The notes under the pieces are model-generated. The model was not told where the DNA came from and made no database searches. It saw nothing but the letters and a program-made list of their open reading frames with translations. From assembly GCF_037071985.1 (NCBI RefSeq), contig NZ_JAXHDF010000004.1, forward strand, positions 186,001 through 250,000: a stretch of DNA of 64,000 bases, read 5' to 3'. Shown piece after piece: positions 6,046 to 14,280 of this stretch (position 1 is the first letter of the stretch; each line of letters starts with the position of its first letter). Source of the stretch: Pseudogracilibacillus sp037071985. GTDB lineage: Bacteria; Bacillota; Bacilli; Bacillales; Amphibacillaceae. A program made the position numbers and the translations under genes.

Positions 6046-7425
6046 TTATTTATACGTTAATGTTTTCCCTGTCATTCCAAATAAGATAGTGAGAATTGGA
6101 CTTAATAAGCAAAAAAATGCAAATGGTAAATATGCTAAAACGGATACGTCAAGCACGCTTGCAATAAAAACTCCACATACACTCCAAGGAACGAGCGGAT
6201 TTACAACCGTTCCCGCATCTTCGGCGACACGCGCTAGATTAATTGGTTGCAAACCTACTTTTTCATACTGGCCTACATATGCCTCACCAGTTAATAAAAT
6301 GGAAAGATACTGTTCTCCAATCAATACGTTAATACCGATAGCTGTCAAAGCTGAAGCAAAAATAACAGAACTGACTTTACGTAAGGATTGTTCGATTGCC
6401 GATAACAACCGGGGAACAATTCCAAGAGTAAATAATAATCCTCCTAAACTAAGGGCTAATAATACAATCCCAATAGTAAAAAACATACTCTCGATTCCGC
6501 CGCGTGTTAAAAGAGAATCAATTTCTTCAATCCCAGTTTGAGAACGATAGCCACCAAATAAAATTCCCATTACTTCTCCAATAGTTGATTTTTGATGAAA
6601 AAACGAAACAAAAATCGCGCTAACAGAGCCAGCTGCTAAGGCTAATAAGGCAGGCGCTTTTTTTACAGATAAGACAACTAATATGAAGATAGGTATGATG
6701 CCACTGTACCAGTTTACAAGTCCTGTTTCTAGTAACCCTTGTTGGAATTTTTCAATATTTGCAAAGCTGTTTGCTGATACATCCGGAGAAAATACAGCAA
6801 ATAATAAGATAGTTATAAGGAATGCCGGAACTGTCGTCCATGCCATATTTTTAATATGATCAAAGAGATCAACTTGTAAAATGGATGATGCCATATTTGT
6901 TGTGTCAGATAACGGAGACATTTTATCCCCGAAAAAAGCCCCTGAAACAATAGCTCCAGCAGTCATTGCAAGTGACACATCAATTGCACTGGAAATGCTT
7001 ATAAAAGCAACTCCAATCGTTCCTACCGTTGTAAGAGAACTGCCTACACTTATTCCAACAATTGCAGTTACTAAAAAAATAACTGCCAAATAAAACTTTG
7101 GAGTAACAAATGTAAATCCTACATAAATTAAGGTAGGAATGGTACCGCCTAGCATCCAAGAAGCAATTAAAATACCGATGAAAAAAAACAGAAGTGCTGC
7201 AGCTATACCAGCTCTCGCTCCTTCTGAAATTCCGTTTTCTAATTGTCTATAGGAAACACCTTTTATTAGACCATATACAATCAAAAATAGTAACGAAATT
7301 AACAATGGAATATGAGGGGGCGCCTCAAAAAAAATAATGCTTATACTCATGATGAAAATAATACCTACGGTGACGCCTATTGCTTCTGTAAATGAAGGGT
7401 TTTGTACTGTTTTAATCCGAAACAT
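6046..7425 (-). CDS. nhaC: NhaC-family Na+/H+ antiporter
   Basis: A 459-residue polytopic membrane protein starting MFRIKTVQNPSF; ATG 7425 is preferred to the TTG two codons earlier because AAGGAAG is then properly spaced. It has about eleven helices and the NhaC signature GAFFGDKMSPLSDTTNMASS, whose aspartates and polar residues line the cation path. NhaC antiporters exchange cytosolic sodium for external protons and support sodium and pH homeostasis in bacilli. It is transcribed alone, and its 3' end meets the bidirectional terminator at 5912-5953. Some NhaC relatives exchange malate for lactate, so substrate is not absolutely fixed. Confidence 0.85.
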   Translation of the reverse strand: MFRIKTVQNPSFTEAIGVTVGIIFIMSISIIFFEAPPHIPLLISLLFLIVYGLIKGVSYRQLENGISEGARAGIAAALLFFFIGILIASWMLGGTIPTLIYVGFTFVTPKFYLAVIFLVTAIVGISVGSSLTTVGTIGVAFISISSAIDVSLAMTAGAIVSGAFFGDKMSPLSDTTNMASSILQVDLFDHIKNMAWTTVPAFLITILLFAVFSPDVSANSFANIEKFQQGLLETGLVNWYSGIIPIFILVVLSVKKAPALLALAAGSVSAIFVSFFHQKSTIGEVMGILFGGYRSQTGIEEIDSLLTRGGIESMFFTIGIVLLALSLGGLLFTLGIVPRLLSAIEQSLRKVSSVIFASALTAIGINVLIGEQYLSILLTGEAYVGQYEKVGLQPINLARVAEDAGTVVNPLVPWSVCGVFIASVLDVSVLAYLPFAFFCLLSPILTILFGMTGKTLTYK

Positions 7426-7553
7426 TCTCAACTTCCTTTTTCTTTTTTGTACATATCCCTTCTATTATGCCAGCATTTTCATTCAATATCATGGATTAAG
7501 AACTATTAATAAATAAAAATACTTCATAAATGTAGCAAATATACCCTTTATCC

Positions 7554-8789
7554 CTACGTTAATTCAAGAAACAGTTTTTTGGGCTCCTCTAGTAATTCGA
7601 TAAAACGATTAACAAATCGTACAGCATCCGCTCCATCAGCTACCCGATGATCAAAGGAGAAAGAAATAGTCATTATAGAACGGATTACAATACTATCCTC
7701 TTCTAGAACAACTGGTATACGTTTTGTTTTATGAAAAGCCATTATACCTGTTTGTGGATGGTTAATTATTGGGGTAGCAAACGTACCTCCCAATGGTCCT
7801 ACATTGCTAATTGTAAATGTTCCACCTTGCATCTCTTTTGCTGTTAATTTTCCTTGTTGTGCTTTTTCTGTTAATTGTTTCATTTCTTGATGAATTTGAC
7901 GTAATGATTTTGAATCGATGTTTCGTAAAACAGGTACAAGCAATCCTGCTTTTGTATCCGTTGCAAGCCCTATATGATACGATCTATTCAATCTAATAAT
8001 CTCTTTTTCTTCATTTAGTTGCGCGTTAAATACTGGATGTTCTTTAAGGGCAATAGCTAATCCCTTTAGGAAGAATGCCACGATCGAAATATTTTCTCCA
8101 ATACTTGTTAATTCTTTACGATATTCCAGTAAATTGGTTACATCTGCTTCATCAAAATGAGTTACATGAGGAATTGTTCGAACTGAGTGGGTTAAATTAT
8201 TTGCAATTTGTTTCCGAATCCCTTGGAATGGAATCGATTCATCATCTACTTTAATTGGTATCTCTGTATTGGTATCCTTTTTTACGCTCTCTTTTCCTTC
8301 TAATAGTTGGCTATCTGTTTCTGATCGTTGATTCGTATTATTTAAAAATGCATATATATCTTCTTCGGTCACTCTCCCTGCTCGCCCTGTTCCTGATATC
8401 TTTTCAATCTCAACACCTAATTCACGAGCTAGTTTACGTGTATATGGTGCTGCTAAAATCCCATTATATCGTTTTGGCAAGGGGGGGTGCTTTTCAGTGC
8501 GTGCTTTTTCACCTTCTGATTCACTTTGCATTTTTGTGGTCTTCTTTTTACCATTATCAATTTCTATAATAGTTTCCCCAACGGTAATCGTATCTCCTGG
8601 CTGAAAGTGGATTGCAGTAATCTTCCCTGCAACTGGAGATGGGATTTCAGCAACCATTTTATCTGTCTGTACTTCTAGTAAAGGTTCATCTATACCGATT
8701 TCATCTCCAACTTTTACAAAATAATTTACTATTTCACCTTCTGTCATTCCTTCTCCAATATCATGAAATTTAACTTCCAATACACTCAC
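7554..8789 (-). CDS. Dihydrolipoamide acyltransferase (E2) of a 2-oxoacid dehydrogenase
   Basis: The 411-residue protein has the full E2 layout: a lipoyl domain (residues 1-78) with the lipoyl lysine in LLEVQTDKMVAEIP (Lys44), a linker, a peripheral subunit-binding domain (APYTRKLARELGVEIEKISG, about 115-155), and an acyltransferase domain ending in SFDHRVADGADAVRF with the catalytic His and Asp. It transfers acyl groups from E1 to CoA. It lies three bases downstream of E1beta and closes the operon. No lipoamide dehydrogenase (E3) gene follows; E3 must come from elsewhere. The start is a GTG at 8789; a TTG three codons later is equally well spaced. Which oxoacid is used is discussed under E1alpha. 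Confidence 0.9.
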   Translation of the reverse strand: MSVLEVKFHDIGEGMTEGEIVNYFVKVGDEIGIDEPLLEVQTDKMVAEIPSPVAGKITAIHFQPGDTITVGETIIEIDNGKKKTTKMQSESEGEKARTEKHPPLPKRYNGILAAPYTRKLARELGVEIEKISGTGRAGRVTEEDIYAFLNNTNQRSETDSQLLEGKESVKKDTNTEIPIKVDDESIPFQGIRKQIANNLTHSVRTIPHVTHFDEADVTNLLEYRKELTSIGENISIVAFFLKGLAIALKEHPVFNAQLNEEKEIIRLNRSYHIGLATDTKAGLLVPVLRNIDSKSLRQIHQEMKQLTEKAQQGKLTAKEMQGGTFTISNVGPLGGTFATPIINHPQTGIMAFHKTKRIPVVLEEDSIVIRSIMTISFSFDHRVADGADAVRFVNRFIELLEEPKKLFLELT

Positions 8790-8792
8790 CCC

Positions 8793-9815
8793 CTAAAACT
8801 CAATAGATTTTTTAATCGCTTTTTTTACCCGCTCAGGCGTTGGTAAATACTCGTGTTCAATCGCAAAATAAGGTACAGGTACATCAAATCCGGTTACACG
8901 TTCAACTGGTGATTTTAAATAGAGAAAAGAGGTGTCATTAATGATAGAAGTTATTTCGCTACCGACGCCCCCTGTTCCATGTGCTTCATGAACGATAATA
9001 GCACGGCCAGTTTTTTGAACAGATTCTGCAATGATCTCTTTATCGAGTGGGTATAATGTTCTTAAATCGATAACTTCACATGTGTATCCCTCTTTTTTCA
9101 TGTCTATTGCTGCTTTTTCGGCAACAGGAACCATTGCTCCCCAAGCAAAAATGGAGACATCATCTCCCTTTTTAATGTACGTTCCCTTGCCTAATTCAAC
9201 CGAATATTTATTAGCTGGTACCTCTTGGCGAGTCCCCCGATATAAACGCATTGGCTCAAGAAACAATACAGGATCCGGATCTTCGACTGACGCAATTAAT
9301 AACCCTTTCGCATCGTAAGCATTGGATGGACAAACTACTTTTATTCCTGGCATATGTGTAAACAACGCTTCTGCGCTATCCGAATGTATTTCCGGCGCAC
9401 CAACTCCTGCTCCATAAGGTGCACGAATTACCATCGGCAAATGATACTTTCCTAACGTTCTAGAACGCATACGTGATACATGAGTGGCAATTTGTTCATA
9501 TGCTGGATAAATAAATCCCAAAAATTGAATTTCCACAATAGGACTTAATCCATTTAACGCCATGCCAACTGCGGTTCCGACAAATCCTGCTTCACTTAAA
9601 GGCGTATCGATTACCCGATGGTCTCCAAATTCATTTTGTAATCCTTCCGTCGCTCTAAATACGCCTCCATTTACTCCTATATCTTCTCCGAGTAATAATA
9701 CTTTCTTGTTAGTCGCCAGCATCGTTTTTAACCCATCGTTAATAGCTTGAATAACTGTATAAGAATTTGTCGTGAACATTTCTTGTTCCCTTATCCGATT
9801 ATCTGTCATTACCAT
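8793..9815 (-). CDS. 2-oxoacid dehydrogenase E1 component, beta subunit
   Basis: The 340-residue protein is a typical E1beta: LLLGEDIGVNGGVFRATEGL near residue 40, PLSEAGFVGTAVGMALNG, EIQFLGFIYPAYEQI, and the C-terminal transketolase fold with IVHEAHGTGGVGSEI and TGFDVPVPY. With E1alpha it forms the thiamine-diphosphate heterotetramer that decarboxylates a 2-oxoacid and reductively acylates the lipoyl group of E2. Its ATG directly follows the E1alpha stop, so the two are translationally coupled; the AAAGGAG site lies within the end of E1alpha. Length is normal for pyruvate or branched-chain E1beta. Confidence 0.9.
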   Translation of the reverse strand: MVMTDNRIREQEMFTTNSYTVIQAINDGLKTMLATNKKVLLLGEDIGVNGGVFRATEGLQNEFGDHRVIDTPLSEAGFVGTAVGMALNGLSPIVEIQFLGFIYPAYEQIATHVSRMRSRTLGKYHLPMVIRAPYGAGVGAPEIHSDSAEALFTHMPGIKVVCPSNAYDAKGLLIASVEDPDPVLFLEPMRLYRGTRQEVPANKYSVELGKGTYIKKGDDVSIFAWGAMVPVAEKAAIDMKKEGYTCEVIDLRTLYPLDKEIIAESVQKTGRAIIVHEAHGTGGVGSEITSIINDTSFLYLKSPVERVTGFDVPVPYFAIEHEYLPTPERVKKAIKKSIEF

Positions 9816-10883
9816 TTAAAATCTACTCCTTTCGAGTAAATCTTCCTTTTGTTCCTGTATGGACCAAGTTGGATCTTCAAAGACATAATCAAACATTACG
9901 GATGGATCAGGCTTTTCATGATTTTCCATGCGCTCGACCGCGTCATTTACTTCCACTTCCACTTCATGTTGCATTTGACTAACCCAATTCTCATCCCATA
10001 TGTTTTTATTTTTCATTAACCTTTCTAATCGTACTATTGGATCTATTTCTTCACGCATTTTTTCAACTTTTTCTTGGTCTCGATACTTTGTCGGATCATC
10101 AGCTGTTGTATGAGGCCCAAATCTGCAGACCACTGCTTCAATTAATGTTGGCCCCTCTCCTCGACGTGCTCGTTCAAGTGCTTCTTGCACAGCTAGATGT
10201 ACTGCAAAAACATCCATTCCATCCACTCGAATGCCTGGAATTCCATATGCAACTGCTTTTTGCGCAATTGTTTCTGAATTCATTTGTTTTTCAATTGGAA
10301 CCGATATTGCATACCCATTATTTTGATTAAAAAAGACAACTGGGGCTTTAAAAACACTCGCAATATTGATCCCTTCATGAAAATCACCTTCTGATGTTGC
10401 CCCATCACCAAAATAGGCTATCGCTGCTTGATTCGATCCTTTATACTGTTCCGCCATAGCCGCTCCAGTTGCATGAGGAAGTTGTGTAGCAATTGGTACA
10501 GCTGCTGGTAAAATTCGTTTTGTCTGTGAAGGTAGAGCACCTTCTACTCGGCCATTCCAATAGAGTAATAGACGATCAAGATCTCCTCCGAATGCTAATG
10601 CAGCACCATGATCCCGATATGTTGGAAACATCCAATCATTGTCATCTAAGGCCAATGCACTTCCAACTTGAGCTGCCTCCTGTCCTTCAAATGGCACATA
10701 GGTCCCAATCCTCCCTTGACGTTGCAATGCTTTTCCACGTCTATCATACGTTCGCAAACGAGTCATATGATAAAAGAAGTTTTTTATCTTTTCTTCCGAT
10801 AGTTGAGACTCATATTGTCCGGATACAAGATTTCCTGATGAATCAACTATCTGCATTAATGGATACTTTTCCTTCATCTTCAT
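9816..10883 (-). CDS. 2-oxoacid dehydrogenase E1 component, alpha subunit
   Basis: A protein of about 355 residues with the thiamine-diphosphate motif GDGATSEGDFHEGINIASVF ending in NQNN, preceded by PTYRDHGAALAFGG and followed by the phosphorylation-loop region RFGPHTTADDPTKYR. This loop is closer to pyruvate-type E1alpha than to the RIGHHSTSDD form of branched-chain enzymes. However, the operon starts with a leucine-dehydrogenase-like gene and has a GntR regulator, which fits branched-chain or related amino-acid breakdown: deamination to a 2-oxoacid, then oxidative decarboxylation to acyl-CoA. Substrate therefore remains open. The ATG at 10883 is preferred because at 10889 the AAAGG site would touch the start codon. 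Confidence 0.88.
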   Translation of the reverse strand: MKMKEKYPLMQIVDSSGNLVSGQYESQLSEEKIKNFFYHMTRLRTYDRRGKALQRQGRIGTYVPFEGQEAAQVGSALALDDNDWMFPTYRDHGAALAFGGDLDRLLLYWNGRVEGALPSQTKRILPAAVPIATQLPHATGAAMAEQYKGSNQAAIAYFGDGATSEGDFHEGINIASVFKAPVVFFNQNNGYAISVPIEKQMNSETIAQKAVAYGIPGIRVDGMDVFAVHLAVQEALERARRGEGPTLIEAVVCRFGPHTTADDPTKYRDQEKVEKMREEIDPIVRLERLMKNKNIWDENWVSQMQHEVEVEVNDAVERMENHEKPDPSVMFDYVFEDPTWSIQEQKEDLLERSRF

Positions 10884-10904
10884 ATTCATCCTTTCAAAAA
10901 ATTA

Positions 10905-12044
10905 TTAATTAATATTCCATTTTGGACGACGGGACCGACTGAAAAAATTATTACGACTTTGCTGTTCTTCCATGATAAGTCGACATTTTCGAGCAGCTGC
11001 TTCTAATGTCGTTATTTTTTCAGCTGCCGCTTGTTTATAAATTTCAAATACAGAAGTATAGATAGATTTCGTTTTTAACAATACTCGTTCTTTGTTTGAA
11101 CCATACAATTCATCGGCAACAGAGATTAATCCCCCGGCATTAACAATATAATCAGGTGCATAGACAATTCCTTTTTCATTTAACAGATTTATTATATTTT
11201 CATCTGTTAATTGATTATTTGCAGAGCCAACAATTGCTTTTACTTTTAATTGAGGGACTGTTCTTTCGTTAATAATTCCTCCCATTGCACAAGGTATAAA
11301 TATATCTGCTTCTACACGATATATCTCATCAGAGCTAACAACTTTCACTTGATTACGTAATTGCTTTCCAACCAGTTGGATTTCCTCTAGAGCATTAGGA
11401 TTTATATCTGTGACATAGACATTTGCTCCTTCTTTCAATAAATATTCACATATTTTAAATCCAACTTTACCGAGACCTTGGATCGCATACGTTTTTCCAT
11501 ACAATACTCTACTGTTAAATAAGAATTCATTCGTAGCTTCAAGAGCATAAATAACCCCTTTAGAAGTAGGGATAGATGTGTCACCCCCACCACCATATGC
11601 CTCGGGAATTCCATTAATAAAATTTGTTTCTTTCATTGCGTGCACAAAATCATCCATTGTTGTTCCCATATCGGTACCGGTATAAAAACGTCCATTAAGA
11701 GAGTCAACATATTGACCAAATGCACGAAATAATGCTGGAGATTTATCTGTAGCCGGATCTCCAATAATTACTGCTTTTCCACCACCAAAATCTAAATCAG
11801 CAGCAGCACATTTGTATGTCATTCCTTCCGACAATTTCAAAACATCATCTAGTGCATCATCTACCGTTTCATATGGATACATCCGTGTTCCGCCAAGGGC
11901 AGGACCTAATGTCGTATCATGTATTGCAATAATTGCCTTTAAGCCGGTCTGCGGATCATTACAAAATAAAACCTGCTCATGATTTGCAATCTTCTGAAAA
12001 ATACCCTTCTCACTTAGCTTAGACTTCTCTAACTGTTCCATCAT
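10905..12044 (-). CDS. Leucine/phenylalanine/valine-type amino acid dehydrogenase
   Basis: The 379-residue protein belongs to the Glu/Leu/Phe/Val dehydrogenase family. It has LGPALGGTRMYPY, the two active-site lysines in MTYKCAAADLDFGGGKAVII (Lys78 and Lys90), an NAD-binding GLGKVG fold near 205, and DIFIPCAMGGIINE...YAPDYIVNAGGLISVADELYG close to leucine dehydrogenase. The usual GGSGDPSPVTAYGV stretch is changed to GGGGDTSIPTSKGV, so it is divergent and substrate preference cannot be read. It would convert a branched-chain or aromatic amino acid plus NAD+ to the 2-oxoacid and ammonia, feeding the E1/E2 enzyme downstream. It leads the operon, with AGGAGGG before the start. Confidence 0.88.
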   Translation of the reverse strand: MMEQLEKSKLSEKGIFQKIANHEQVLFCNDPQTGLKAIIAIHDTTLGPALGGTRMYPYETVDDALDDVLKLSEGMTYKCAAADLDFGGGKAVIIGDPATDKSPALFRAFGQYVDSLNGRFYTGTDMGTTMDDFVHAMKETNFINGIPEAYGGGGDTSIPTSKGVIYALEATNEFLFNSRVLYGKTYAIQGLGKVGFKICEYLLKEGANVYVTDINPNALEEIQLVGKQLRNQVKVVSSDEIYRVEADIFIPCAMGGIINERTVPQLKVKAIVGSANNQLTDENIINLLNEKGIVYAPDYIVNAGGLISVADELYGSNKERVLLKTKSIYTSVFEIYKQAAAEKITTLEAAARKCRLIMEEQQSRNNFFSRSRRPKWNIN

Positions 12045-12202
12045 TTTATTTCCCTCCTGAAAAAGTAAGCGAATTAGATTTTATGAAAGCGTATACATTT
12101 TATCTTGAAGTGGTGTCATGGGGATACTATTAATAAGTGTGTATGGATGGTTTTTATGTAAGATATGTAAATTTGATCCATTTCCATGAATTTACTCTTA
12201 GT

Positions 12203-12236
12203 ATATTCGGTTGACGGTTAACTGTCAACCGAATAT
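12203..12236. promoter_or_regulatory. 34-base palindrome between the dehydrogenase operon and its GntR gene
   Basis: Arms ATATTCGGTTGAC (12203-12215) and GTCAACCGAATAT (12224-12236) are perfect, and the centre GGTTAACT is itself nearly symmetric. It lies about 160 bases upstream of the leucine-dehydrogenase-like start. No T tract follows on either strand, so an operator is more likely than a terminator. Binding by the adjacent GntR protein is a guess. Confidence 0.5.
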
Positions 12237-12237
12237 C

Positions 12238-12411
12238 AAAAAAAGAAACTGAGACAAAAGTATTTTTATCAAAGAAAAGACGAACGATGCTAGATGTATT
12301 ACAACTTTGGAAATATAGCCGACGCGGAGTCTACGTATATTTCCGAAGTTTAACTAACATATTGTTCGTCCTTTCAATTGATGGTTTTATTTATGTCCCA
12401 GCTTTTTTTAT
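12238..12411. repeat. Intergenic structured repeat, short copy
   Basis: About 174 bases with nested inverted repeats: outer ends CTGAGACAAAA and TTATGTCCCAG, middle AAAAGACGAACGAT and ATTGTTCGTCCTTT, inner TTTGGAAATAT and ATATTTCC. The whole would fold as one long hairpin, and the right end with its T tract can also terminate the convergent gntR transcript read-through. Long blocks match the copy at 55187-55530. Confidence 0.75.
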
Positions 12412-12418
12412 CATATAA

Positions 12419-13057
12419 TTATTTAATTTGCTCAAGAACTCCTTCTAATCCTCTGTGTATATGCTCACTCATCATATTAGTTGCTGCTTTTACGTCTCTA
12501 TTTACAATCGCCTCATAAATTCGTTCATGCTCTTCAAGTAACGTAGGATAAAACGTAGCCCCAATCATACTATTTCTCATATAATGAATTTTTGTTTTAA
12601 TCATATTGAGCATTTGAATTAAATGATTATTCTGTGAAGCTTCAATAATAATCGTATGAAACTGTTGATCGAGTTGCTTTAGTGCTTTTCCTTGGTCAAC
12701 TACGTCCTTCGTTTTTGCTAGGTTTTCCTCTAATGCAATCATCACATTTTCAGATAGATTACTAATAGCTAGTTTCACAGCGAGGCTTTCTAAACTTTCC
12801 CGACATTGAAAAATTTCCCTAATATCGTCAATTGTAGGCTCATATACTTTTACAAATCCGTCATTATATACGAGGAGTCCGTCTTGGATGAGCATACGAA
12901 TTGCTTCTCTTACTGGCCCTCTACTTATCCCTAATATTCCAGCTACTTTCGCTTCGACAATACGTTCAGAAGGCTGACGTTCTCCGTCTAAAATTGACTG
13001 TTTCAAAATATTATATGCTTGTATATGGAGTGACTCAGGTTTAACAATTTGACTCAT
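12419..13057 (-). CDS. GntR-family (FadR/FCD subfamily) transcriptional regulator
   Basis: The 212-residue protein has an N-terminal winged helix-turn-helix (residues 8-72, with QAYNILKQSILDGERQPSER and GISRGPVREAIRMLIQDGL) and a C-terminal all-helical FCD ligand domain (about 80-205), with metal-binding histidines typical of this fold in LDQQFHTIII, MSEHIHRG. Such proteins respond to small acids or their derivatives. It is upstream of and in the same orientation as the amino-acid/oxoacid dehydrogenase operon, separated by the palindrome and the repeat, and probably represses it; this is inference from position. Confidence 0.85.
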   Translation of the reverse strand: MSQIVKPESLHIQAYNILKQSILDGERQPSERIVEAKVAGILGISRGPVREAIRMLIQDGLLVYNDGFVKVYEPTIDDIREIFQCRESLESLAVKLAISNLSENVMIALEENLAKTKDVVDQGKALKQLDQQFHTIIIEASQNNHLIQMLNMIKTKIHYMRNSMIGATFYPTLLEEHERIYEAIVNRDVKAATNMMSEHIHRGLEGVLEQIK

Positions 13058-13163
13058 CCTACACCTCCTCCTCTCTTGTTAAATTCTCCCTAATTAATTT
13101 TATGATACTATAAAAGCATGAAAAGCGGAAATGATTGTGAGAATCAACTTCTAATGCATTTAT

Positions 13164-13736
13164 TTAATTCTTTATTATTTCCAGCATTTCTGCGATTGCA
13201 GTTCTTTTTTTAGGTTTCGGGATTTTTTCCGGATACCCGATTTGTAACACTGCTGCAATTTTTTCTCTATAATAATCGAGCCCTATGTCTCGTGCAAATT
13301 CGGGATCATGCATATAAGGCGTGATTGTCCATAACATACCTACTTTAAATTCCCATGCTGCTAATTGAGCATTTTGGATAAATGCACAGACTGCTGCATA
13401 TTCCTCTTCAGAACGAACAGGATCTTCTTCAATTGGTAAATAGATTAACGCATGATGAGGAATTTGAAGTAAAAAATTTTCAATTGATCGAATGGATTTG
13501 ATTGTTTTTTCATCTTCTGACGATTTTATCATACCGAGTCGTTGATAACTACGAATAATTGCTTCTACAAAAGGCTTCTTTCCTTCCTCTTGATATAATT
13601 TAATATTCCAAGGTTCTTTCATATAATGTGTCGGCGCCCATGAAGCATACGTAAAAATCTCTCGTAGAATGGTCTCTTCTACTTCCTTTTCCTTAAATAA
13701 ATGAATAGAACGTCGCTCTTTAATTGTTTGTAACAT
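13164..13736 (-). CDS. Nitroreductase-family flavoprotein
   Basis: A 190-residue FMN-dependent nitroreductase-fold protein: TIKERRSIHLFKEKEV at the N-terminus (FMN phosphate contacts), ASWAPTHYMKEPWNI, and a C-terminal LDYYREKIAAVLQIGYPEK segment. Members reduce quinones, nitro compounds or flavins with NAD(P)H. Its start overlaps the end of the half-size MFS gene by 17 bases, so it is the last gene of a three-gene operon with an FAD oxidoreductase and that carrier. It resembles the YdjA/YfhC branch, physiological substrate unknown. Confidence 0.85.
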   Translation of the reverse strand: MLQTIKERRSIHLFKEKEVEETILREIFTYASWAPTHYMKEPWNIKLYQEEGKKPFVEAIIRSYQRLGMIKSSEDEKTIKSIRSIENFLLQIPHHALIYLPIEEDPVRSEEEYAAVCAFIQNAQLAAWEFKVGMLWTITPYMHDPEFARDIGLDYYREKIAAVLQIGYPEKIPKPKKRTAIAEMLEIIKN

Positions 13737-14280
13737 CTTTTACCTTTCCCCCTCTCTTTGTCATTAACATCACCGAACTTACCATATAAATCAATGAACC
13801 TATGTAAAAAATACTTGCAATCGTTAAGAAATCTACAATGTATCCTGTAAGAATAATAGCAATGGCAGCAGCAACAGAAATTCTTATATGATACTTACCA
13901 ATCTCTCCACCCGCTGTTTCCTTCTTCACCTGTCGAGCAAGAGCTGTCTTTTCAGTATTTTTTTGTACAGCGCTAAGAATTCCCATACATATTTGTAATC
14001 CATATATTTGCCATACTGTGGACACAAGTGGAAACAACAGTAAAAGGACTGCCATTGACCACGAATAAATTAAAAACAATATCCTGTCCCCTATTTTATC
14101 AGACAATTTTCCAATCATAGGGTAGCAAAAAGCTGCAGTTAAGGCGAAAATTCCGTAAGCCCATCCGAACTGGGCATAGTTATTTCCTACATTTTTTAAT
14201 AAAAGAATGTAAAATGGAAATATCATACTACTTGCCATAACAATTGTGCTTTGATAATAAAGAAATGTTCTAAATGTCAT
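13720..14280 (-). CDS. Half-length MFS-like membrane protein (six helices)
   Basis: The 186-residue protein has about six hydrophobic segments and the MFS cytoplasmic loop motif GKLSDKIGDRI after helix 2, yet ends where a full MFS carrier would begin its second half. Start and stop overlap both neighbours (ATGA with the FAD oxidoreductase, 17 bases with the nitroreductase), which argues that this is its natural length and not a sequencing break. It could work as a dimer or be a degraded carrier whose reading frame was kept by coupling. Substrate is unknown; export of a product of the two redox enzymes is a guess. Confidence 0.7.
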   Translation of the reverse strand: MTFRTFLYYQSTIVMASSMIFPFYILLLKNVGNNYAQFGWAYGIFALTAAFCYPMIGKLSDKIGDRILFLIYSWSMAVLLLLFPLVSTVWQIYGLQICMGILSAVQKNTEKTALARQVKKETAGGEIGKYHIRISVAAAIAIILTGYIVDFLTIASIFYIGSLIYMVSSVMLMTKRGGKVKDVTNN

